Assembly (NCBI GenBank): GCA_023100825.1
Contig: CP095846.1
Span: forward strand, 2,046,001-2,110,000
DNA length: 64,000 bases
Origin: Nocardioidaceae bacterium SCSIO 66511
GTDB taxonomy: Bacteria; Actinomycetota; Actinomycetes; Propionibacteriales; Nocardioidaceae
Reading direction: 5' to 3'
Positions 1-7,468 of this stretch are shown here, one piece after another. The notes beneath the pieces are model-generated. The model saw only the letters and a program-made list of their open reading frames with translations, was not told the origin of the DNA and did not search any database. The translations under genes were made by a program, and so were the position numbers. Every line of letters begins with the position of its first letter. Within the stretch, counting starts at the first letter, position 1.

Positions 1-1
1 G

Positions 2-1291
2 CTGCAGACCCTCGCGATGATCACCCGTGTCCGTGCCGGGGGAGCGGTCGCGGCGCCGTTCTTGGTGGTGGCGCCGACGAGCGTCGTCCAGAACTGGGCG
101 CGCGAGAGCGAGCGGTTCACCCCCGGACTCACCACGGTGGCGATCACCGAGACCGAGGCGCGGCGGCGTACACCGTTGTCCGAGGCGGTTGCGGGTGCCG
201 ATGTCGTCGTGACCTCGTACGCGCTGTTCCGGATCGAGTACGACGCGTACGACGCGCTCGCCTGGGCGGGGCTCGTGCTCGACGAGGCGCAGTTCGTGAA
301 GAACCATCAGGCGAAGACGTACCAATGCGTCCGCAAGCTGGCCGCGCCGTTCAAGCTGGCGATCACCGGCACGCCGCTCGAGAACAGCCTGATGGACCTC
401 TGGGCCATGCTGTCGATCGTTGCGCCCGGTCTCTTCCCCAATCCGACCGCGTTCAAGGAGCACTACCGCAACCCGATCGAGCGCGGTAAGGACCCTGCGG
501 CGCTGGAGACGCTACGGCGGCGCGTACGCCCGCTGATCCGTCGCCGCACCAAGGAGCTGGTCGCCGCCGACCTTCCGCCGAAGCAGGAGCAGGTGCTCGA
601 GGTGGCGTTGTCGCCGCAGCATCGGCGCATCTATCAGACGCATCTCCAGCGGGAGCGGCAGAAGATCCTGCGGCTACTGGACGAGCCGGACGACAACCGC
701 TTCACGATCCTGCGCTCGCTCACGCTGCTACGTCAGCTCAGCCTCGACCCGTACCTCATCGACGATATGTACGCGAACGTCCGGTCGAGCAAGATCGACG
801 CGCTGCTGGACCAGCTTCGCGAGGTGGTCGGCGAAGGACATCGGGCGCTCGTGTTCAGCCAGTTCACCCAGTTCCTAGGGCGGGTCCGTGAGCGGCTCGA
901 CGCCGAGGGCGTGACGTACGCATACCTCGCCGGCACCACCCGCGACAGAGCCGCCGCGGTCGAGGAGTTCAAGGGGGGCCACGCGCCGGTGTTCCTGATC
1001 AGCCTGAAGGCCGGCGGGTTCGGGCTCAACCTCACCGAGGCCGACTACTGCTTCGTCCTCGATCCGTGGTGGAACCCCGCCGTCGAGGAGCAGGCGGTCG
1101 ACCGCGCGCACCGCATCGGGCAGACCCGTCGGGTGATGATCTACCGGCTCGTATCGGCCGACACCATCGAGGAGAAGGTGATGGAGCTCAAGGCGCGTAA
1201 GCGCGACCTGGTGGCGCGGGTGATGGACGACGCGGCGGGCGAGCTGTCCGCGCCGCTGTCGGCGAGCGACATCCGCGGGCTGCTGGGCTGA
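2..1291 (+). CDS. SNF2/SWI2-family DEAD-like helicase (C-terminal part, truncated by window edge)
   Basis: ATP-dependent DNA translocase of the bacterial SNF2 group. The reading frame is open from base 2, so the start codon and Walker A lie outside the window; the first visible residues (LQTLAMI) are the helix just after motif I. Visible motifs in order: Ia (VVAPTSVVQNW), II (DEAQ, bases 281-292), III (ITGTPLENSLMDLW), IV (VFSQFTQFL), V (ISLKAGGFGLNL) and VI (QAVDRAHRIGQ). About 430 residues are present, the two RecA lobes of a protein usually near 1000 residues. The C-terminus ends shortly after motif VI, as is normal for the family. The precise substrate is unknown; a role in DNA repair or chromosome remodelling is inference. 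Confidence 0.93.
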   Translation: MQTLAMITRVRAGGAVAAPFLVVAPTSVVQNWARESERFTPGLTTVAITETEARRRTPLSEAVAGADVVVTSYALFRIEYDAYDALAWAGLVLDEAQFVKNHQAKTYQCVRKLAAPFKLAITGTPLENSLMDLWAMLSIVAPGLFPNPTAFKEHYRNPIERGKDPAALETLRRRVRPLIRRRTKELVAADLPPKQEQVLEVALSPQHRRIYQTHLQRERQKILRLLDEPDDNRFTILRSLTLLRQLSLDPYLIDDMYANVRSSKIDALLDQLREVVGEGHRALVFSQFTQFLGRVRERLDAEGVTYAYLAGTTRDRAAAVEEFKGGHAPVFLISLKAGGFGLNLTEADYCFVLDPWWNPAVEEQAVDRAHRIGQTRRVMIYRLVSADTIEEKVMELKARKRDLVARVMDDAAGELSAPLSASDIRGLLG

Positions 1292-1364
1292 GCAGAATGG
1301 CTGCGAGCCGACGGCCGTTACCGCTACCTTGGGGCCGGTTCGCGCAACGCGGCGCCGTTCGGAG

Positions 1365-1383
1365 TGTAAAGTGCAGTTACATT
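1365..1383 (+). promoter_or_regulatory. Putative promoter -10 with overlapping dyad for the UBP-type zinc finger gene
   Basis: TGTAA and TTACA arms separated by 7 bases (1365-1381) overlap a TANNNT-type -10 hexamer TACATT (1378-1383), about 20 bases before the next start codon and just upstream of its AGGAG ribosome site. The dyad could bind a repressor. Short arms make this tentative. Confidence 0.3.
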
Positions 1384-1402
1384 CTCGGGAGTAGGAGTTG
1401 CC

Positions 1403-1660
1403 ATGCCAGGGTGTGACCATCTGGCGGGTGCGGCGAGCCCCGATCCGCCCGAAGTCCTCGAGTGCCCGGAGTGCGTCGCGGCGGACAGCACCTGGGTCGG
1501 CTTACGCCAATGCCTGGCCTGCGGGCAGATCGGTTGCTGCGACTCGTCACCAGGGCGACATGCGTCGGCACACTTCGACGTGACAGGTCATGCCACCGCT
1601 CGATCGATCGAACCCGGTGAGTTCTGGCGATTCTGCTTCATCCACCGGGTCATCGGCTGA
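1403..1660 (+). CDS. UBP-type zinc finger domain protein
   Basis: An 85-residue protein made of one UBP/BUZ-type zinc finger. Visible ligands are C4-D-H near the start, CPEC, CLACG, CC and a chain of His residues (GRHASAHFDVTGH), the cross-braced pattern of this domain. In eukaryotes the domain binds the ubiquitin C-terminal Gly-Gly; in actinobacteria its partner is unknown. The terminal part (GEFWRFCFI) stands where most homologues have W-x-W-C-Y, so the usual last segment is slightly altered. Start chosen for the AGGAG at 1393-1397, 5 bases before the ATG. It stands alone, downstream of the helicase. Confidence 0.8.
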   Translation: MPGCDHLAGAASPDPPEVLECPECVAADSTWVGLRQCLACGQIGCCDSSPGRHASAHFDVTGHATARSIEPGEFWRFCFIHRVIG

Positions 1661-1717
1661 CGCTCTCGTATCCACCTTGGCGGCGTCTGACAGAGTGGGT
1701 GTGCCACCCGACGGGGG

Positions 1718-2125
1718 ATGAGCACGGCGAATCGGATGGAGTGGATGGTGTTCAGGTATGTAGGAGCGGTTGCGCTTGCGATCGCCTTGACGATGACCGC
1801 GGCATCCGGTGCTGCGGCCGACGAAACGCCGACCACGGTCCGCGCGAAGGTCGGCGACCAGGTGCAGATCCAACAGGAGCCGCGCGGCAAGAAGTGCGCG
1901 ACCCGGCAGGAGTACAAACGGATCAAGACCAAGGGCAAGCGTGGCACGACGCTGCGTCAGGTGCGCCGGATCATCGGGTCAAACGGCAAGCGTGAGCGGA
2001 TCTCGCGCGCCAACGGTCACAAGTGGGAGATTCGCCGCTACCGGCACTGCGGGAGCAAGATCATGCACGTGTACATCAACTATCGTGACAACCGGGCGTA
2101 CTTCAAGACGGGTCGGCCCGCCTGA
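1718..2125 (+). CDS. Small secreted basic protein with BamE/BLIP-like motif
   Basis: A 135-residue protein with a signal peptide (hydrophobic stretch about residues 13-33, cleavage expected after an Ala-rich AASGAAA) and a very basic mature part. The segment YKRIKTKGKRGTTLRQVRRI matches the Y-x2-I-x2-G-x-T-x2-QV-x2-I pattern of SmpA/BamE and beta-lactamase-inhibitor-protein folds; two Cys (KKCATR, RHCGS) may pair. Start is uncertain: in-frame ATGs at 1736 and 1745 also precede the signal peptide, and no Shine-Dalgarno clearly decides. Function unknown; the fold assignment is from pattern only. Confidence 0.65.
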   Translation: MSTANRMEWMVFRYVGAVALAIALTMTAASGAAADETPTTVRAKVGDQVQIQQEPRGKKCATRQEYKRIKTKGKRGTTLRQVRRIIGSNGKRERISRANGHKWEIRRYRHCGSKIMHVYINYRDNRAYFKTGRPA

Positions 2126-2212
2126 GTGGAACCTCCGAGCCGGTCCGTCGGCTCCGCGCCCTGACCAGGTAGCGTCAGTACGTACGACTTCAGCCGCGAG
2201 AAGGAGAATCGA

Positions 2213-2683
2213 ATGAGCGATCCGAGCAGCATCGGCATGAGCTGGGCACAGCAGCCGTCCAGCGTCATGCCCAAGGATCGCGCCCACCTGCAGGAGCTGA
2301 TCGAGGAGGCCCTGCGCGAGTGGAGCGACGAGACGCCTGAACGCGACGAGGACGGCGACTTCCCGATCCGCACCGATGACGCCGAGATCATCCTGCGGCC
2401 GTTCGACGACCAGGCCGTGATGGAGCTGATGTCTCCGGTACTGGTCGAGATCACGAACCCGCCGGCCGCCGAAGAGCTCGCGAACGAACTGAACGCCCAG
2501 CCCGGGCCGATCAAGTTCATCTACACCCAGGGCGCGATCGTCGCGTTCGCGTACGTGTTCACCATGCCGTGGGTGGCCGACCACCTGAGCATCGCCATCG
2601 GCGGGCTCTCGGACACGGTCGCGAGCCTCGATGACGACCTCGACCGGCGAGTGTCGGGCGAGTACGTCGTCGAGCGCAGCTGA
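2213..2683 (+). CDS. YbjN / type III secretion chaperone-like domain protein
   Basis: A 156-residue acidic cytosolic protein. The middle (residues about 35-135) looks like the YbjN/CesT-type peptide-binding chaperone fold found as single-domain proteins in actinobacteria: an alpha segment (LQELIEEALREWSDETPERD), then strands and a helix (NPPAAEELANELNAQ). No catalytic motif is visible. The AAGGAG at 2201-2206, 6 bases from the ATG, fixes the start. Only 3 bases separate it from the Trm112-type gene, so the two are probably co-transcribed. Partner proteins are unknown. Confidence 0.6.
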   Translation: MSDPSSIGMSWAQQPSSVMPKDRAHLQELIEEALREWSDETPERDEDGDFPIRTDDAEIILRPFDDQAVMELMSPVLVEITNPPAAEELANELNAQPGPIKFIYTQGAIVAFAYVFTMPWVADHLSIAIGGLSDTVASLDDDLDRRVSGEYVVERS

Positions 2684-2686
2684 GTC

Positions 2687-2884
2687 ATGGCGATCAAGCC
2701 CGATCTGCTCGCCATCCTGGTGTGCCCGCAGGATCGCGGGCCGCTGATCGACGTCGACGGACAGTTCCTCTACAACGAGCGGCTCCGGTGTGCGTACCCG
2801 ATCCGCGACGGCGTGCCGATTCTGCTGATCGATGAGGCGCGCGACGTCGACGACGCCGAGCACGCACAGATCCTGCAACGCTGA
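2687..2884 (+). CDS. Trm112/YcaR family small zinc-type protein
   Basis: A 65-residue protein of the Trm112/UPF0434 family (LLAILVCPQD...LRCAYPIRDGVPILL). In eukaryotes and archaea Trm112 is an activating subunit of methyltransferases; bacterial single-domain forms have no settled role. Two Cys (about 13 and 34) remain of the usual zinc knuckle. It follows the YbjN-like gene by 3 bases, has only a weak ribosome site and is likely translationally coupled. A strong hairpin lies 24 bases past its stop. Confidence 0.85.
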   Translation: MAIKPDLLAILVCPQDRGPLIDVDGQFLYNERLRCAYPIRDGVPILLIDEARDVDDAEHAQILQR

Positions 2885-2908
2885 CCAGGCACTTCTGGAC
2901 CAGCGACG

Positions 2909-2945
2909 AGGCGGTTGGCGCGAACCACGTTCGCGCCAACCGCCT
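2909..2945. terminator. Bidirectional terminator between convergent genes
   Basis: A perfect 17-bp inverted repeat (arms 2909-2925 and 2929-2945, first arm AGGCGGTTGGCGCGAAC) with a 3-base loop lies between the convergent Trm112-type and ABC permease genes. It lacks a long T-tract, common for actinobacterial terminators. Position and symmetry suit termination of both units. Confidence 0.8.
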
Positions 2946-2974
2946 TTCGTTGCACCGAGGGTGCCTTCTCGACG

Positions 2975-3730
2975 CTAGTTGGACTTGCGCATCGCGGATG
3001 TACCCACGGCGACGCCGAGTACGCAGACGATCGCCGCGGCCAATGCGCCGGCACCCATCGACTGCGCGTCGAAGCTCCCGTTGAACAGATCGCGCTCGGC
3101 CTCGATGATGTACGTGAGTGGGTTGAGGTCGGAGAGCGTACGCAGCCAGCCGGGTGCCCCGTCGAGCGGCAGCATCATGCCGGCGAGCAGCAGCACCGGG
3201 AACAGGAACGTCTGCTGCACGGTCCAGAAGATCCAGTCCTGACCCTTTGCCGCGAGCGCCAGCGCGTACGACAGCGAGCCGAGCCCGACACAGAACACCG
3301 ACAGGATCACCAGGCCCACCAGCACACCGGGCAGGTGCAGCTCGAAGCTGAACGGCGTCACGATCGCCACGACGACGAACGCCTGCACGATCACCGGCAC
3401 GATCTCCTTCAGCGCGCGCCCGATCAGCAGCGACGGGCGCGACAGCGGCGTGACCAGGGTGCGCTCATGGGAGCCGGTCTGCATCTCGAACAGCAGGTTC
3501 GATCCAGTCATCGATGCGCCGAACAGGCACGACATCGCGACCACCCCGGGTACGAACCACTGCAGCGCGCTTCCGGAGCCGAGTCCGGGTACGTCGGTGA
3601 GCAGCGGCGCGAAGAGTGCCAGGAAGAACAGCGGCTGGATCATCGAGAACACGACCGTGAACGGGTCGCGGATGACCGGGCGGAGCTCTCGGGTGAAGAC
3701 GATTCCGGTGTCACGGATGAGGGTGGTCAT
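2975..3730 (-). CDS. ABC-2 type transporter permease (DrrB-like)
   Basis: Membrane half of an ABC exporter. 251 residues with about six hydrophobic segments and the ABC-2 layout: an N-terminal amphipathic region (ELRPVIRDPF), the first membrane span, a cytosolic coupling region (LVTPLSRPSLLIGRALKE) and a conserved NPLTYIIEAERDL near the last span. This matches the daunorubicin-resistance DrrB group. Its start overlaps the ATPase stop by 4 bases (ATGA), so the pair is one operon. The substrate cannot be read from sequence; drug or lipid export is the usual role. Confidence 0.88.
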   Translation of the reverse strand: MTTLIRDTGIVFTRELRPVIRDPFTVVFSMIQPLFFLALFAPLLTDVPGLGSGSALQWFVPGVVAMSCLFGASMTGSNLLFEMQTGSHERTLVTPLSRPSLLIGRALKEIVPVIVQAFVVVAIVTPFSFELHLPGVLVGLVILSVFCVGLGSLSYALALAAKGQDWIFWTVQQTFLFPVLLLAGMMLPLDGAPGWLRTLSDLNPLTYIIEAERDLFNGSFDAQSMGAGALAAAIVCVLGVAVGTSAMRKSN

Positions 3731-4755
3731 GCTGCGATCTCCTCGCGGTCGGTGCCGACGGTGGCACTGGTGGTCGATTCGTCGTTGGCGGAGTGGCCCT
3801 CGCGCAGGCTGCGGCCGGTGAGGCCGAGGAAGACGTCGTCGAGGGTCGGCCGGGTGACATCGGCGGACCGAACGGTGATCCCGGCGGTGGAGAGATCGCC
3901 GATGAGTCGGGGAAGGAGCTCGGGTCCGCTTTCTGCGCGTACCTCCACTCCGGAGCCGGTACGTGCGACAGCCGCCGCGGGTATGGCGGTCGCTACTCGT
4001 GTCGCGGCGAGCGCCGCCGCGTCGTGACTGTCGAAGCCCAGGGCGATGCGGTCGCCGCCGAGATCGGCCTTCAGCCGCTCGGCGGTGTCATCGGCGACGA
4101 TCCGGCCGTGGTCGACGACCACGATGCGCTCGGCGAGTGCATCCGCCTCATCGAGGTAATGCGTCGTGAGTACGACGGTCGTACCGAACCGCTCGCGGAG
4201 GGAGACGATGTGCTCCTGGAGGTTCGCGCGGTTCTGCGGATCGAGTCCGGTCGACGGCTCATCGAGAAACAGCAGCTCCGGTGCGTGGATGAGGCCCATC
4301 GCGATGTCGAGCCGGCGCCGCTGACCGCCCGACATCGTCGACACCTTTCGGTCTGCGACGCCGGCGAGATCGAGCGACTCGATCAGCTCTGCGGCCCGGG
4401 TACGAGCAGTACGCCGCGACAGCCCGTACGCCCGCCCCTGCGTGACCAACTCGTCGCGCCCGTGCTGCTGGTGACCGGCGCCGTTGCCTTGGCCGATGAA
4501 ACCGATCCGCCGGCGTACGTGCTTGGGGTCGCCGGTGACATCGTGGCCGGCGACCATCGCCGTGCCCGACGTCGGAGCGATGAGCGTGGTCAGCATCCGC
4601 AATGTCGTGGATTTGCCTGCGCCGTTCGGGCCGAGTAGCGCCACCAGCTCGCCCGACTCGACCGCGAGGTCGAGGCCACGTACGGCCTCGACGGTCTGTT
4701 TGCCCGAGACGAAATGCCTGGTGAGTCCGTGGGTTTCGATCATCGTCGTGTTCAT
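3727..4755 (-). CDS. ABC transporter ATP-binding protein (DrrA-like)
   Basis: 342-residue ATPase subunit. Walker A GPNGAGKST (42-50), Q-loop near 88, signature MSGGQRRRLD (141-150), Walker B LLFLDEPSTGLDP (161-173), H-loop in LTTHYLDEADALAERIVV, then the extra C-terminal domain usual in DrrA proteins. It powers the permease encoded directly downstream. The gene is divergent from the WYL regulator, 62 bases apart. A TAGCGT hexamer ends 7 bases before the ATG with no Shine-Dalgarno, which suggests a leaderless transcript. Confidence 0.93.
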   Translation of the reverse strand: MNTTMIETHGLTRHFVSGKQTVEAVRGLDLAVESGELVALLGPNGAGKSTTLRMLTTLIAPTSGTAMVAGHDVTGDPKHVRRRIGFIGQGNGAGHQQHGRDELVTQGRAYGLSRRTARTRAAELIESLDLAGVADRKVSTMSGGQRRRLDIAMGLIHAPELLFLDEPSTGLDPQNRANLQEHIVSLRERFGTTVVLTTHYLDEADALAERIVVVDHGRIVADDTAERLKADLGGDRIALGFDSHDAAALAATRVATAIPAAAVARTGSGVEVRAESGPELLPRLIGDLSTAGITVRSADVTRPTLDDVFLGLTGRSLREGHSANDESTTSATVGTDREEIAA

Positions 4756-4817
4756 GTGGACTACGCTAGGAACGCTTTAGGCCAGTTAGTGTCCGCTATC
4801 GAGATCATCCTGGAAAC
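4756..4817. promoter_or_regulatory. Divergent promoter region between ABC exporter and WYL regulator
   Basis: A 62-base spacer serves both directions. For the minus-strand exporter a TANNNT hexamer (TAGCGT, 4763-4768 on the complement) is placed for a leaderless start. The regulator gene on the plus strand has only a weak CTGGAA. A WYL protein beside the genes it controls is common, so an operator is expected here, but no clear dyad was found. Confidence 0.4.
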
Positions 4818-5777
4818 ATGTCTGGATCAAGCGCACGAATGCTCCGTCTGCTCTCCTTGTTGCAGACCCATCGCTATTGGCAGGGCACCGAGCTCGCCGA
4901 TCGACTCGAGGTCAGCTCGCGCACCGTACGCCGCGACGTCGACCGCCTGCGTGAGCTCGGCTATCCGGTCGATGCCACGCGCGGTGCGACGGGCGGATAC
5001 CAACTGCAGGCCGGCGCGTCCCTCCCGCCGCTGCTGCTCGAGGACGACGAGGCAGTTGCGATCGCCGTCGGCCTTCGTACGGCCGCGGGCGGCGTGGTGT
5101 CGGGTATCGAGGAGTCATCGGTACGCGCGCTCGCCAAGATCGTGCAGGTGATGCCGAAACGCCTCCGTCGAAGGGTCGACGCGCTGCAGGACTACACCGT
5201 GCCGGCCCCGCTGGCCGGGCCGACGATCGATGCCGTCGCACTCTCCACGCTCGCGCAGGCATGCCGCGACAGCGAGCGGCTGCGGTTCGCGTACACCCGG
5301 TACGACGGGGCTGCGGCCGACCGGCTGGTCGAACCCCACCGGCTCGTGTCCCTCGGGCGGCGTTGGTACCTCGTCGCATGGGATCTCGTACGTCACGACT
5401 GGCGGAGCTTTCGCGTCGATCGGCTCAGCGACCCGCAGCCGCAGGGAGTGCCGTTCAGACCGCGCGAGCTGCCTGCGGCGGATGCTGCCGAGTTCGTGCA
5501 GTCCGGTATTGCGGCCAGGCCGACGGAGTACGACGTACGGGTGGTCATCGAGGCGCCGGCCGAGGAGGTACGCCGCGTCGTACGCCGCTGGGGCGAGGTC
5601 GAGGAGCTCGGCGCGGACTCGTGTCGGCTCCTGATGAGCGTCGACGACCTCGAATGGCCCGGGCTCGTTGTCGCGTCAGTCGGCGCCGAGTTCACCGTGG
5701 AGGCACCCGAGGAACTACGTACGTACGTTCGCGAGGTGAGCGAACGATTCGGTCGTGCCGCGAGTCGCTCCCGTTGA
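4818..5777 (+). CDS. HTH/WYL-domain transcriptional regulator
   Basis: 319-residue DNA-binding regulator. Residues about 1-60 form a winged helix (LLSLLQTHRYWQGTELADRL, then VSSRTVRRDVDRLRELGYPV). The middle holds the WYL domain: its signature is RRWYLVAWD with a following RSFRVDRLS, which senses a nucleic-acid or small-molecule ligand in characterised relatives. A C-terminal WCX-type region follows. Being divergent from the DrrAB-like exporter it probably controls that operon (inference from context). Confidence 0.88.
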   Translation: MSGSSARMLRLLSLLQTHRYWQGTELADRLEVSSRTVRRDVDRLRELGYPVDATRGATGGYQLQAGASLPPLLLEDDEAVAIAVGLRTAAGGVVSGIEESSVRALAKIVQVMPKRLRRRVDALQDYTVPAPLAGPTIDAVALSTLAQACRDSERLRFAYTRYDGAAADRLVEPHRLVSLGRRWYLVAWDLVRHDWRSFRVDRLSDPQPQGVPFRPRELPAADAAEFVQSGIAARPTEYDVRVVIEAPAEEVRRVVRRWGEVEELGADSCRLLMSVDDLEWPGLVVASVGAEFTVEAPEELRTYVREVSERFGRAASRSR

Positions 5778-5778
5778 C

Positions 5779-6198
5779 TCAGAACTCGTCGATGGTGGCC
5801 TTGTCGCCACAGATGGAGACCACGACGTAGAACCCGCGCTGCAGACCGAACCTGTCGCCGACCCTGAGGTCGGTCGCATGTTTGCGTTCGACGCTCGACG
5901 ACTTGCCGAGGTCGAACGTGACGGTCGGCTTCTTCGCGTCGAAATCTGCCGAGTCGAACGCCACGGTGCTGCCACCCGGCAGTTTTGTGGCCTTCGTACC
6001 CACAGCGATCGCGCCCTTGCCGTCACCGGTGCACTCGTTCTCGGCGCCGGCGTGAGTCGCCGAATCGGACGCTTCGTCGTTCGTTGGTTCTTCGGCATCG
6101 GAGTCGTTGCTGCAACCGGCAAGGGCGGCCACGGCCAACAGGAGCGCCGCTGCGGTGCGTACGCCTGACGTTGGAGCGCCCACGCCCGGCCGCCTCAC
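5779..6198 (-). CDS. Lipoprotein, uncharacterised
   Basis: A 139-residue lipoprotein precursor if the GTG at 6198 is used; that codon overlaps the stop of the AIM24 gene by 4 bases (GTGA), an arrangement repeated across this window. A second GTG at 6183 would also work. Hydrophobic stretch AAALLLAVAALAGC ends in a lipobox, so the mature protein starts at Cys and is anchored outside the membrane. An acidic linker (SNDSDAEEPTNDEASD) leads to a beta-rich domain ending FYVVVSICGDKATIDEF with a likely Cys pair (ENEC and SICG). No family recognised. Confidence 0.7.
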   Translation of the reverse strand: MRRPGVGAPTSGVRTAAALLLAVAALAGCSNDSDAEEPTNDEASDSATHAGAENECTGDGKGAIAVGTKATKLPGGSTVAFDSADFDAKKPTVTFDLGKSSSVERKHATDLRVGDRFGLQRGFYVVVSICGDKATIDEF

Positions 6199-6869
6199 GC
6201 GCTCGGTGTGGGGTAGCCCTCGGACGGTTGGACGACCACGAAACCCGGGCCGTGGAACGCGTACTGCACGGCCTCGCCCGAGCCACCGCGCAGCATCGAC
6301 TTCACGTTCATGCTGTTGGTGACGTTCGGAGTCAGGTTCGCCGACCAGCAGACCGCGGCCTGCGTATCGACGTACGTCGGCTGTTGCGAACAGTCCAGGA
6401 TCGTCGGCGTGCCGTGCGATGTCAGCGCGACCATGCCCTGGCCCTGGACGAGCGTGTTGAACAGCCCGCCGGTCGCGATACCAGCACCCTTCGTACGGTG
6501 CACATCCCATTGCAAGGCGGCATCGAAGGCCAGGATCGAGGTGCCGTTGACGCTGATCCCGTCGCCTTCCAAGGCGATCAAGAAGATGTCGCTCGCGGTG
6601 TCGGCGAAGAAGACCTCGCCCTGGCCGCTCACCCGCATCAGTGGGGTGTCTTCGCTGGTCATTGCCCGCTTCACGAATTTCGCGACGCTGCCCGAGCCCT
6701 CGTGATGGAACTGGACCTGGCCCTGGTACGCGACCATCGCCCCCTTCGCGGCAAGCACATCGGGGCCGAGCGTCACTTTCAGGAGCTTCTTGTTCTGCAG
6801 GGCGAATCGATCGGCGGTCTGGATCTCGTTATGGGCCTGGGTGAAGAGGTCGCTTCGCATGGCCGCCAT
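6195..6869 (-). CDS. AIM24 family protein
   Basis: 224 residues with the all-beta AIM24/DUF124 fold seen throughout: AYQGQVQFHHEGSGS, LMRVSGQGEVFFAD, DIFLIALEGDGISVNGTSIL, GIATGGLFNTLVQGQGMVAL and QYAFHGPGFVVVQPSE are the recurring strand-Gly-turn units. Bacterial AIM24 proteins have no established activity; mitochondrial Aim24 affects membrane organisation. An alternative start is Met4. The coupled lipoprotein downstream suggests a joint envelope role, which is inference. Confidence 0.85.
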   Translation of the reverse strand: MAAMRSDLFTQAHNEIQTADRFALQNKKLLKVTLGPDVLAAKGAMVAYQGQVQFHHEGSGSVAKFVKRAMTSEDTPLMRVSGQGEVFFADTASDIFLIALEGDGISVNGTSILAFDAALQWDVHRTKGAGIATGGLFNTLVQGQGMVALTSHGTPTILDCSQQPTYVDTQAAVCWSANLTPNVTNSMNVKSMLRGGSGEAVQYAFHGPGFVVVQPSEGYPTPSA

Positions 6870-6934
6870 TATGGATGCGGTACGGGGCCGATCGACGGCG
6901 ACCCCGCTATGAACCTTCAGACGGACGGAGCAGC

Positions 6935-7378
6935 ATGTCGAATCCGGATGCCGACGACCTTGCCCGCCGCTGCGCCGAGCAGATGTGGTCGACCGATAAA
7001 GCGAGTCAGCATCTCGGGATGCGGATCCTCGAGGTACGCGCCGGGTACGCGATGCTGTCGATGGAGGTCACCGAGCTGATGGTCAACGGCCACGACATCT
7101 GCCACGGCGGCTACATCGCCACGCTCGCCGACAGCGCCTTCGCGTTCGCCTGCAACAGCCACGACGACGTGACGGTCGCGGCCGGATTCGACATCGCGTT
7201 CCTGGCTCCCGGGCGACTCGGCGATGAGCTGCGCGCAGTAGCGGCGGAGCGTACGCGCACGGGCCGCAACGGGATCTACGACGTCACGGTCTTCCGTGGC
7301 GCAGGCGAGGATGCAGAGCGGATCGCCGAGTTCCGCGGTCGGAGCCGCTCGCTCGGCCGCCCCCTTCTCAACCGCTGA
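6935..7378 (+). CDS. Hotdog-fold acyl-CoA thioesterase, PaaI type
   Basis: 147 residues. The hotdog core is plain: LGMRILEVRAGYAMLSMEV, then NGHDICHGGYIATLADSAFA carrying the HGG and Asp active-site signature of PaaI thioesterases, which hydrolyse hydroxyphenylacetyl-CoA or related stalled CoA esters. The GGAG at 6927-6930, 4 bases before ATG 6935, sets the start; an upstream in-frame ATG at 6875 is rejected. No paa catabolic genes are nearby, so the natural thioester is unknown. Confidence 0.88.
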   Translation: MSNPDADDLARRCAEQMWSTDKASQHLGMRILEVRAGYAMLSMEVTELMVNGHDICHGGYIATLADSAFAFACNSHDDVTVAAGFDIAFLAPGRLGDELRAVAAERTRTGRNGIYDVTVFRGAGEDAERIAEFRGRSRSLGRPLLNR

Positions 7379-7393
7379 TTCGTCACCCCCGCA

Positions 7394-7468
7394 CGCCTGA
7401 CTCGTCAGTCTCGCAGCGTAAGACTGACGACTCAGCGGGGCAGGACCGACGAGTCAGCGCATCAGGCG
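7394..7468. terminator. Compound inverted repeat between convergent genes
   Basis: Three related 14-15 base segments lie here: CTGACTCGTCAGTCT (7397-7411), AGACTGACGACTCAG (7421-7435) and GACCGACGAGTCAG (7444-7457). The first can pair with either of the others with one mismatch, and CGCCTGA/TCAGGCG close the whole. The last arm overlaps the stop codon of the flavoprotein gene. Most simply a bidirectional terminator. Confidence 0.6.

Noticed and set aside
2915-4027. 370-residue ORF across the ABC exporter genes on the plus strand
   Set aside because: Antisense to DrrA/DrrB-like genes with diagnostic motifs; its product is a low-complexity His/Arg/Gln string.
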